Part shown: positions 4,549-11,297 of the stretch, one piece after another
Numbering within the stretch: the stretch's first letter is position 1
Layout: the number at the start of each line of letters is the position of its first letter
Source: DATFNV01 sp035266225
Lineage (GTDB): Bacteria > Planctomycetota > Planctomycetia > Gemmatales > Gemmataceae
DNA length: 12,217 nucleotides
Assembly: GCA_035266225.1 (NCBI GenBank)
Contig: DATFNV010000448.1
Location: 1-12,217 of the forward strand
Direction of reading: 5' to 3'
Program-made: the position numbers and the translations under genes
Notes under the pieces: generated by a model
Database searches by the model: none
The model's input: the letters and a program-made list of their open reading frames with translations, nothing else
Told to the model about the DNA's origin: nothing

Positions 4549-6618
4549 CGGTTCGCCCTCCACTACGGGCGGGGCCATGCTGACCCGGGAGTGCAACAAT
4601 CGGTCGATGTCGCGCCGCAGGCTGGCCCGCCGGTCATTCGCCCGCCGCGCGGCGCGGGCCAGGTCGGTGAACCGGGGGCCGAAGTCGCCGGTCGCCTCGC
4701 AGCCGCGCAGGCCCGCCTCGACGTCCCGGAGATGCTCGTGAGCTGCGCACAGTTGGGCCCGCAGGTCGGACAGCGCGGCGTCCTCGGGCAAGGACTCCCG
4801 CGCCGCGACCTCCAGGGCCTGCCGCGCGGCGCGGACGTGGGCCGACCGGGCCGGGTCGCGCTCGTGGGACTCTTCGACCTCCAGGCCGGTCAGGCGGTCG
4901 AGCAGCTCGCCAGGCGATACCTCGACGAGCAGTGGCTCGGCACGGCGACTCCGGCAGACGGTTTCGCGAAGGGCGTCGGCGAGGCGGGCGAACACCCCGG
5001 ACCAGTCGCCCGGCCGCTCCTGCCGAAACAGGCGGGCGGTCGGGTACCAGGGGGAATCGGCGCGGCGCAGCATCCAGCGCCAGTCTGGGCTGAACGGAAG
5101 CGCCAGCCACAGCGGCACCCCCAGGGCGCCGGCCAAGTGGGCGAACGACGTGTCCACGCTGATCACCAGGTCGAGGCGCCCCATGATCGCGGCCGTGTCC
5201 ATGAGGGCGCCGGCCACGCGGTCCACCTGGTCGCCCGGCGTGACCAGCGGGAACCGCCCTGCCAGGGAGGCGATTTGCTCGTAGCCGGGGCCGCGCTGGA
5301 GGGAGACGAGCCGCACGCCGGGGACGCGGGCCAGCGGCTCGAAGACGGTCAGGGGCACCGAGCGGTGGCGGTCCCAGGGATGCTGGGGGCTGCCCTGCCA
5401 GGCGATGCCGACGCGAAACCCGCGCACCGGCGCCAACTCGCGCCGCCAGTGGGCCGCCAGGTCAGGGTCGGCGAACAGGTACGGGACGCGGGCGGGGATC
5501 GTTGCGAGGGTCGTCCCCAGCAACCCCGGCAGGCTCAGCAGGGGGGCCCACACGTCGCAGGCCGGCGCGGACTCGCCGTACCCGACGAACCGGGCCGTGG
5601 GGAAGCAGCGCGACAGCAGGGGGAGCAGGGCGTCCTGGCACTGCACGACGACCCGGCCGCCCCGCGCCTCGACCAGGGGGACGTAACGGATGAACTGCAA
5701 GGTATCGCCCAGCCCCTGCTCGGCGTGGAGCAGGGCGGTGCGGCCCGCGAGCGGCGCGCCGTCCCAGCGCGGCTGGGTGAGGGCCGGCGGCGGCTTGAGG
5801 CGGCGGCAGCGCCAGCGCCACTCGTAGTCGGCCCAACCGCCCGCGAAGTCGCCCAGGAGCAGCCGGGCCAGGCCGCGGTTCCAGCGGGCGTCGGCGAAGT
5901 CCGGCTTCAGGGCCAGGGCCCGCTCGTAGCAGGCCAGTGCCTCGTCCAGCCGGCCCCCCGCGGAGAGGACGGCGCCGAGGCTGTCGTGCGCCTCGGGCAG
6001 GTCCGGCCGCAGCGCGACGGCGCGGCGCAGGCTGTCGGCCGCCGCCTCGAGTTCGCCGCGGGCCGCCAGGGCCACGCCCAGGTTGACGTGCGCCTGCGCG
6101 TAGTCCGGGCGCAGCTCCAACGCCCGGCGGTAACAGGCCACGGCCCCGTCCAGGTCGTACCGGCCGCGCAGCAGGTTGCCGAGGTTGTAATGGATCTCGG
6201 CGCAGTCCGGCCGCAGCCGCAGGGCCTGCTCGTAGGCGGCCCGGGCCTCCTCGTGCCGGCCCAGCTCCGCCAGGGAGTAGCCGAGGTTGCCGAGCGCCTC
6301 GGCGTGCTCGGGTTGGAGCCCCAGGCAGCGGCGGAAGGCCAATTCGCCTTCGGCGAAGCGCCCCAGTTTGAGGAGGACGTTCCCCAGGGCGAAGTGCCCC
6401 ATCGGCTCGCGGGGCGACAATTCGAGGGCCTGGCACACGTGGACGACGGCCTCGTCCGGCCGGCTGTCGGCCTCGCACAGGCTGCCGAGGACGAACCAGA
6501 CGCGCGCGTCGCGCGGGTCGGCACGCAGCAGCGCGCGGTAAATCTCCTCGGCCTGTCGGAATTGGCCGGCCTGGTGCAACTGCCAACCCTGGTCGAAACT
6601 GGCGCGGGGCGTGGTCAT
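4540..6618 (-). CDS. TPR - glycosyltransferase (GT9/GT41-like) - DUF6165 fusion protein
   Basis: A 692-residue cytoplasmic protein. Residues 1-275 are about seven 34-residue TPR repeats (for example AEALGNLGYSLAELGRHEEARAAYEQALRLRPD), ending in the GDFAGGWADYEWRWR motif that commonly precedes the catalytic part of TPR-glycosyltransferases. Residues 290-560 carry the GT9-like fold: ALLHAEQGLGDTLQFIRYVP (295-314), VGIAWQGSPQHPWDRHRS and DLVISVDTSFAHLAGALGVP (483-502), the usual nucleotide-sugar site. Residues 562-678 match my knowledge of DUF6165: VEVSPGELLDRLTGLEVEE at the start and FTDLARAARRANDRRASLRR at the end. ATG 6618 is chosen because TPR sequence starts within ten residues, although the ribosome site is weak. 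Sugar donor and acceptor are unknown; surface polysaccharide or protein glycosylation is likely. It lies upstream of the sigma factor on the same strand and diverges from the kinase. Confidence 0.93.
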   Translation of the reverse strand: MTTPRASFDQGWQLHQAGQFRQAEEIYRALLRADPRDARVWFVLGSLCEADSRPDEAVVHVCQALELSPREPMGHFALGNVLLKLGRFAEGELAFRRCLGLQPEHAEALGNLGYSLAELGRHEEARAAYEQALRLRPDCAEIHYNLGNLLRGRYDLDGAVACYRRALELRPDYAQAHVNLGVALAARGELEAAADSLRRAVALRPDLPEAHDSLGAVLSAGGRLDEALACYERALALKPDFADARWNRGLARLLLGDFAGGWADYEWRWRCRRLKPPPALTQPRWDGAPLAGRTALLHAEQGLGDTLQFIRYVPLVEARGGRVVVQCQDALLPLLSRCFPTARFVGYGESAPACDVWAPLLSLPGLLGTTLATIPARVPYLFADPDLAAHWRRELAPVRGFRVGIAWQGSPQHPWDRHRSVPLTVFEPLARVPGVRLVSLQRGPGYEQIASLAGRFPLVTPGDQVDRVAGALMDTAAIMGRLDLVISVDTSFAHLAGALGVPLWLALPFSPDWRWMLRRADSPWYPTARLFRQERPGDWSGVFARLADALRETVCRSRRAEPLLVEVSPGELLDRLTGLEVEESHERDPARSAHVRAARQALEVAARESLPEDAALSDLRAQLCAAHEHLRDVEAGLRGCEATGDFGPRFTDLARAARRANDRRASLRRDIDRLLHSRVSMAPPVVEGEPAG

Positions 6619-6654
6619 GCGGCGCGGTCCGGCTTGCTGGGAGTGGAATCCTGA

Positions 6655-6675
6655 GGGGATATCATATACACTCCA
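6655..6675. promoter_or_regulatory. AT-rich patch in the divergent region, candidate promoter
   Basis: GATATCATATACA is the only AT-rich stretch between two divergent genes. On the minus strand it contains TATGAT (6666-6661), a plausible -10 about 43 bases before the glycosyltransferase start, but without a convincing -35. A start for the kinase may lie here too. Confidence 0.33.
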
Positions 6676-6698
6676 AGCCGACAGTCTCGACGTCTGAC

Positions 6699-6718
6699 CG
6701 CCGCGCCCTTGCGCGGCG
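6699..6718 (+). promoter_or_regulatory. Hairpin in the kinase 5' leader
   Basis: CGCCGCGC, loop CCTT, GCGCGGCG: a perfect 8-bp stem ending about 18 bases before the kinase ribosome site (GGGAGG, 6737-6742). It may stabilise the leader or influence translation; it is too far from the ribosome site to hide it directly. Confidence 0.4.
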
Positions 6719-6747
6719 AGAGGTAACCCCGGCCCCGGGAGGTTCTC

Positions 6748-9453
6748 ATGAACACGTCTGGCCCGCAGGACGGAAGCCACAAACCCGCCCCGCCCGCGAA
6801 CGACCCCGCCGAAGCCCCCACCGTGCCTCCCCAAGAGGCGCCCGCGGTCTCCACTGCGGGGAACGGCCGAGGATCGACGCCACCCCCCGAGGCGCCCGCG
6901 GATGGCGTGCCCGCGCCCGACCCGGGCGCCACCGGACCGGACCTCGGGTCAACCGGGCCGGACCTCGGAGCAACCGGACCTCCCCAGGCGACCAGCAGCG
7001 CTTCCCTGCCTCCCATGAGCGGCCCGACGGACGGTCCCCCGCAGGGAGGGACGAATGGAAACGACATCCCCGGTTACGAGATGCTGGGCCTCCTGGGTCG
7101 CGGCGGCATGGGCGTCGTCTACAAGGCCCACCACCTCCGCTTGAAGCGGGTCGTGGCCGTGAAGATGATCCTGGCCGGCGGCCACGCCGGGCCCGACGAG
7201 CTGGCGCGCTTCCAGACCGAGGCGCAGGCCATCGCGCGGCTTCAGCATCCCAACATCGTGCAGGTCTTCGAGGTCGGCGAGCACGGGAAGTTGCCGTACT
7301 TCTCCCTGGAATTCTGCGGCGGCGGCTCATTGGCGAAGAAGCTGGGCGGCAAGCCCCTGCCCCCGGCCGAGGCGGCGGCGCTGGTGGAAACCCTGGCGAA
7401 GGCGATGCAGGCGGCGCACGAGCAGCACGTCATCCACCGGGACCTGAAACCGGCGAACGTGCTGCTGGCCGAGGACGGCACGCCGAAGATCACCGATTTC
7501 GGCCTGGCGAAGCAGCTCGACGTGGCGGGCCAGACGACCAGCGGGGCCGGCATGGGAACGCCGTCCTACATGGCACCGGAGCAGGCCGGCGGCAAGACGA
7601 AGGTTGGCCCCCTGGCGGATGTGTACGCGCTGGGGGCCATCCTCTACGAGTGCCTCACCGGTCGGCCCCCTTTCCTGGCGGCGACCCCGATGGATATTGT
7701 CCTGCAGGTCCTCACCGACGACCCGGTGCCGCCGCGGCGGCTCAACCCGGCCGTGCCGCGCGACCTGGAGACGATTTGCGTGAAGTGCCTCCAAAAGGAT
7801 TCCGGCAAGCGCTACGCCAGCGCCGCCGCGCTGGCCGAGGACCTGCGCCGCTTCCTCACCAACCAGCCGATCCTGGCGCGGCCGGCCGGCGCCGGGGAGC
7901 GCGTCGCCAAGTGGTGTCGGCGCAACCCCCGGGTCGCCGTGCTGAGCGGCTCGATCGCCCTCGTGGTGGTCGCCTGGGCAGTCACCGCCTCCTTGCTCTA
8001 CGGCCAGGCGGAAGCCTCCCGCAAAGTGGCACAGAAAAACGAGTTGTTAGTCAAGCAAAAACAAATGACCGCCATCGGCCACGTCCTTGGCGTCGGGAAG
8101 TCCTGGCTGGCCTGGGGTCTCCAGCAGCCGCCCGCCCCCCAAGGCAAGGCCCCGCCGGAATCCCTTCGGGAGTCGATTCTGCGAAAGGTTCGCAAGGACC
8201 TGGGGGAGATGGCGGACCAGATGGACCTCAGTCCGTTCAACCGCGTGTCCGTTCACCAACTGACCGGCGATTTCGCCCGCGACATTGGCCTATTGCACGA
8301 GGCCCGCGCGGACTACCAAAGGGCGGACGAGCTCGTCGAGCCGATCACCCGACAGGAGCCCAGGAACGACGTGGCGCGGGCCAACATGGCGGTCATTCGC
8401 CGGCTCCAGGGCAACCTCGCATGGGAGCTGGACGGCGACGTGGAGACGGCCCGCAAAGACTTCGACAAGGCCCGGGAGCTGCGCCAGGAAATCGCCGACC
8501 ACCCGCGCAGCGGGGAATACAGCGGCCTGCAGAACAGCGTCGCCCTGGCGTATATCGCTCTGGACCGGGGCCGCCTGGAGTTCTCCCAGGGGAACCTCAC
8601 CGCGGCCCGGGAGCACCTGGCCCGGGCGCTGGAAGCCCGGCGAGCCTGGGTCAAGACGGTGGCAGTGGAGGACCAGGCCATGGCGCCGAGCTACCTGTCC
8701 GAGGCCTGTCTGTGGATGGGGGTGGTTCTGGCGCATCAGGGAGACCAGGAAGGCGCCGACAAGCTCCTGCAAGAGGGGCTGGAACTGTCCAACGGGCTCG
8801 CCAAGAAAGACCCCAAAGACCTCACTTTTCAGAAGGATCTCGCGGAAATCCACGGGGCCTGTGGCGACGTGCAGGCGCTGCGCGGCGACTGGCCGGGCGC
8901 CTTCGACAGTTACAAGCAGGCGCGGGAGTACGTGAAGGCGGCGAAGCTCCCGGCGAGGCCGGAAGACGCGCCGAGGCAGCTGGTGCTGGCACGGACCATC
9001 GAGTGTCTTGCCGTCGCGGAGGAGAACAAGGGCCTGGTGGCAGATGCCCTCGGACACCGCCGGACGAGCCTGATGCTCCGCGAGGAACTGACCCGGATCG
9101 AGCCGGCCTGCGTCTCCTGGCAGGCCGCGCGGCTGCTCGCCCTGGCGCACATGGATCGTCTGGACGACGCCGAGGCCGCGGCGGCCGAGCTGACGCCCCG
9201 CGCGGCCGGCAACAGCGAGCTGCTGCTGCAACTGGCCCGGTATCATGCGATCCGCGCCGGCAAGGCGGCCGCGCCCGCCCAACGGCGCGCGGCCGCCGAG
9301 CAGGCCCTGACCCTGCTGGGCGACGCGGTGAAGACTGGTTACGCCGACCGTCTCACTCTCGTCGGCGACCCCGACCTCGCCCCGCTGCGGCAGGAGGCGG
9401 ACTACAAGACCCTGGTGGAGAAGATGCCCAGCGCCGCAGCGCCGGGGAAGTGA
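6748..9453 (+). CDS. Membrane Ser/Thr protein kinase with C-terminal TPR-like sensor region
   Basis: A 901-residue Hanks-type (PknB-like) kinase that phosphorylates Ser/Thr on unknown partners. Residues 1-105 are Pro/Gly/Ala-rich and disordered, with a 7-residue tandem repeat TGPDLG[S/A]. The kinase domain spans about 110-375: glycine loop LGRGGMGVVYKA (116-127), catalytic VAVK Lys139, HRDLKPAN with Asp232, DFG at 250-252, MAPEQA with Glu278, and DVYALGAILYE. All catalytic residues are intact. A single transmembrane helix follows RRNPR (about 396-417, VAVLSGSIALVVVAWAVTASLLYG). The remaining 480 residues are helical TPR-like repeats, predicted outside the cytoplasm, with a typical planctomycete ending (DPDLAPLRQEADYKTLVEKM). 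ATG 6748 is supported by GGGAGG at 6737-6742. It diverges from the glycosyltransferase and ends at a strong shared terminator. Its targets may include the nearby sigma factor, which is inference only. Confidence 0.97.
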   Translation: MNTSGPQDGSHKPAPPANDPAEAPTVPPQEAPAVSTAGNGRGSTPPPEAPADGVPAPDPGATGPDLGSTGPDLGATGPPQATSSASLPPMSGPTDGPPQGGTNGNDIPGYEMLGLLGRGGMGVVYKAHHLRLKRVVAVKMILAGGHAGPDELARFQTEAQAIARLQHPNIVQVFEVGEHGKLPYFSLEFCGGGSLAKKLGGKPLPPAEAAALVETLAKAMQAAHEQHVIHRDLKPANVLLAEDGTPKITDFGLAKQLDVAGQTTSGAGMGTPSYMAPEQAGGKTKVGPLADVYALGAILYECLTGRPPFLAATPMDIVLQVLTDDPVPPRRLNPAVPRDLETICVKCLQKDSGKRYASAAALAEDLRRFLTNQPILARPAGAGERVAKWCRRNPRVAVLSGSIALVVVAWAVTASLLYGQAEASRKVAQKNELLVKQKQMTAIGHVLGVGKSWLAWGLQQPPAPQGKAPPESLRESILRKVRKDLGEMADQMDLSPFNRVSVHQLTGDFARDIGLLHEARADYQRADELVEPITRQEPRNDVARANMAVIRRLQGNLAWELDGDVETARKDFDKARELRQEIADHPRSGEYSGLQNSVALAYIALDRGRLEFSQGNLTAAREHLARALEARRAWVKTVAVEDQAMAPSYLSEACLWMGVVLAHQGDQEGADKLLQEGLELSNGLAKKDPKDLTFQKDLAEIHGACGDVQALRGDWPGAFDSYKQAREYVKAAKLPARPEDAPRQLVLARTIECLAVAEENKGLVADALGHRRTSLMLREELTRIEPACVSWQAARLLALAHMDRLDDAEAAAAELTPRAAGNSELLLQLARYHAIRAGKAAAPAQRRAAAEQALTLLGDAVKTGYADRLTLVGDPDLAPLRQEADYKTLVEKMPSAAAPGK
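6931..6980 (+). repeat. 21-bp tandem repeat in the kinase N-terminus
   Basis: Two full units (6931-6951, 6952-6972) plus a partial third begin ACCGGACC or ACCGGGCC and encode TGPDLGS-TGPDLGA-TGP. The unit length keeps the frame. Such repeats can vary in number between strains and lengthen the disordered linker. Confidence 0.7.
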
Positions 9454-9490
9454 CTTCTCGGGCTCCGCAGCGGAGGGACGACCACTCGGA

Positions 9491-9525
9491 CGGGAAGGGG
9501 ACGCCTTGAAGGCGTCTCCTTCCCG
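9491..9525. terminator. Strong bidirectional terminator between convergent genes
   Basis: A 15-bp stem (9491-9505 with 9511-9525), containing one G-U/mismatch position and a TTGAA loop. It lies 38 bases after the kinase stop and 13 bases after the stop of the convergent nuclease-like gene. It has no long T-run, but its place and strength fit a shared transcript end. Confidence 0.75.
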
Positions 9526-9537
9526 CTCTCCCCACGT

Positions 9538-10446
9538 CTACTTCTTCAGCACATCCATGAACTGCTGGAAGGTGTACGCCCCGGCCGCGGCATCGAACCA
9601 ATCCCCGAGGACACCCAGGCTCTCCTGCTCGTTGATGAGCCGTGTGACGTCGTCCGGCACGGCACCGGGGAAGCGCTTATTCAGGAGCTTCAGGAGGTTG
9701 TGCCGCCGCTCCGTCAGCTGGCCCTTGGCTTCGCCCTGGCTAATCCACTCGTTCACGACTTGCGACTCGGTCATCTCGAAGCCCTCCAGTCCACGATGCC
9801 ATTCCACCCGGCGACTCGCCAGTTCCGCGAACACCAACGCGATGCCGGCCAGGTTCCCCCGCGTCCGGCGATCCGGCACGACCTGAGCGACGACTTCCTT
9901 CCAGCGGCTGATGACTGTGTCTTGCTTGCCGCCGGCCATCAACGGCACCCAGAACAGCAGGCCCCATGGCGCCTGCCCGCCGGCCACGGCTTCCAGGGCG
10001 GCCGCCGCGGTGTCCTCCTCGACGTTCCAGACGAGCGGGGCGTGACGGGTCCCGTACCCGCCGGGCAGGGTCATGTCAAGGACGGTGTCCGGGCAGCGGC
10101 CCTGGAGATAGACCAGCGCCGTCAGCACCTTGTACTTGCCCTTGCGGTCCTCCCCGTAACGGGCATGACCGCGCAGGATGCCGGCCTCCTCCAACGTCAC
10201 ATCGAGCTTGTCCGGGTCGTGCCGGCTCTGGAACTCCAGGATCAGCAACGCCCCCGGCCCGGCGGGATCGTCCAGGGCGGCGACCTGATCGGCGCTGCGG
10301 TCGGGTCCGCCAGGTAGCGGGATGGTACGGGTATCCAGCCACTCGCGGAACGGCAAAGCGAAACCTGTCGGCCCAAGCACCTTCCGCACGACCGCGTCCG
10401 GGTCGGCCTGGGCCGCGAACCTCGCGGCTTGATCGAACGCACCCAT
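9538..10446 (-). CDS. PD-(D/E)XK nuclease-like protein (Rpn/DUF4351-like)
   Basis: A 302-residue protein resembling the Rpn/putative-transposase and DUF4351 group of PD-(D/E)XK proteins, which are common as scattered multi-copy genes in cyanobacteria and planctomycetes. The core reads DQVAALDD (Asp about 53), then GALLILEFQSRHDPDK, with the E-x-Q form (Glu71, Gln73) of the nuclease motif. YKVLTALVYLQGR and GLLFWVPLMAGG follow. The C-terminal part (about 240-300) has EAKGQLTERRHNLLKLLNKRFP and a helical tail ending FQQFMDVLKK, as in DUF4351 proteins. ATG 10446 starts just before FREWLDTRTIPLP-type family sequence, and a TATAAT box lies about 50 bases upstream; the ribosome site is weak. It stands alone, convergent with the kinase. 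Rpn relatives degrade DNA and promote recombination; activity here is inferred from residues only. Confidence 0.8.
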   Translation of the reverse strand: MGAFDQAARFAAQADPDAVVRKVLGPTGFALPFREWLDTRTIPLPGGPDRSADQVAALDDPAGPGALLILEFQSRHDPDKLDVTLEEAGILRGHARYGEDRKGKYKVLTALVYLQGRCPDTVLDMTLPGGYGTRHAPLVWNVEEDTAAAALEAVAGGQAPWGLLFWVPLMAGGKQDTVISRWKEVVAQVVPDRRTRGNLAGIALVFAELASRRVEWHRGLEGFEMTESQVVNEWISQGEAKGQLTERRHNLLKLLNKRFPGAVPDDVTRLINEQESLGVLGDWFDAAAGAYTFQQFMDVLKK

Positions 10447-10496
10447 GCCCTAGCCCGTCCTCGCCTTGAGCGCCTCACCGCCGCAAGCCGTTCAGG

Positions 10497-10525
10497 ATTA
10501 TACCCGTTCGGCTAGCGGCGTCGAA
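10497..10525 (-). promoter_or_regulatory. Candidate promoter of the nuclease-like gene
   Basis: A perfect TATAAT (10502-10497, minus strand) stands in GC-rich surroundings 51 bases before the ATG at 10446. The -35 position at about 17 bases (TTCGAC, 10525-10520) is a poor match. Confidence 0.5.
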
Positions 10526-10581
10526 ACACGAATTGCCTGCCAACCTGCCACAGTTGCCTGCCACCCCTGGCGGGCCGGGTC

Positions 10582-10605
10582 GCCGTGGGGATTGCTCCCC
10601 ACGGC
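10582..10605. terminator. 10-bp perfect hairpin
   Basis: GCCGTGGGGA, loop TTGC, TCCCCACGGC. It has no T-run and no gene ends close by. It could be a structured RNA element, a small foldback or a terminator. Confidence 0.4.
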
Positions 10606-10877
10606 TCTCCTAGATCTGGACCTGCGCAAGCAACGCATCCGGCTCGTCTCGTCGCGGGCTAACGCTGCGGGCCCGGTCCTCGCTCATCCGCTGATCTTCC
10701 CTTTTTGACATTTCGCTGGACAGGGCGCCCGGGGTGTGCGATTCTACCCGTTCCGGAATGCTTCTATCAAAGGAGACATTTTGTCCACTGGCCGGGGGGG
10801 CCTCAACGCGACGTGCCCCGAGGCTCCCCGAGTCTCGTGTCACCACGCCGGTAACGCCGCTGGCGGCACTTTCCCCC

Positions 10878-10900
10878 CGGGCGCGCATAAAACGCGCCCG
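10878..10900. repeat. 8-bp perfect hairpin with AT loop
   Basis: CGGGCGCG, loop CATAAAA, CGCGCCCG. The AT-rich loop stands out in this GC-rich stretch. Function unknown. Confidence 0.4.
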
Positions 10901-11230
10901 CCCCGCGTATGTAGGTATGCGAGGTGCTCGCGGCTCGGTGAGCTGCGCTCCCCGCGGGGCCAGCAGGTGTTCGACTGACCGGATGGCCGGTAGGTGATGA
11001 AGGGACCGCGCTGTCTCCACCGCGGGAACAGAGCGGCCTGGCTCCTGGAACCGTCCGAGGATTGCACCAATGCGGCACACGACACGCCCCCGCCCCGAGC
11101 CGTACCTCGCCCGTCCTGACCGTCCCCCCCGCCGGCCACTGCCCCGCGCACCCCGCTCCGCCCGCGGCCGCTCTTCCGCCCCCCATCGCTACGACCCCCA
11201 CCGAAGCCGACCCGTCCGGCCTGTGTGAAT

Positions 11231-11252
11231 CGGCGCGGAGCCTGCCGCGCCG
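11231..11252. repeat. Hairpin upstream of the surface-protein gene
   Basis: CGGCGCGG, loop AGCCTG, CCGCGCCG: a perfect 8-bp stem ending 45 bases before the ATG at 11298. It is possibly part of the mRNA leader. Confidence 0.4.
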
Positions 11253-11297
11253 CCGTCGCGTGATCCCCGACCCTACTCCCCCGCACGAGGCTGCCCC

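Larger units (their letters stand above)
10447..11297. other. Long gene-free region with hairpins
   Basis: About 850 bases separate the nuclease-like gene from the surface protein, which diverge here. Open frames exist on both strands, but their products are low-complexity and Arg/Pro-rich and overlap each other. One has a good AGGAG ahead of a TTG (10780-10782), but its product is unlike any protein I know. Three perfect hairpins lie at 10582-10605, 10878-10900 and 11231-11252. The region should contain the promoter and leader of the surface-protein gene. Confidence 0.5.

Noticed and set aside
4366..6654. A 762-codon open frame on the plus strand opposite the glycosyltransferase
   Set aside because: It is the antisense shadow of the TPR-glycosyltransferase. 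Its product is Gln/Gly/Ala/Arg-rich with no recognisable domain, as expected opposite a GC-rich gene.
7650..9509. A 619-codon plus-strand frame inside the kinase gene
   Set aside because: It is a +2 shadow of the kinase, rich in Arg, Gly and Pro. The kinase frame has clear domain structure throughout.
10705..10710. Perfect TTGACA -35 box
   Set aside because: No -10 element follows at 16-18 bases (the region reads GC-rich CCCGGG), and the next clear gene starts almost 600 bases later.
11094..11130. GAGCCGTAC as a possible group II intron domain V
   Set aside because: The partner strand and the AAAG/GGTTC part of the domain V hairpin are missing, and it lies far from the intron fragment.
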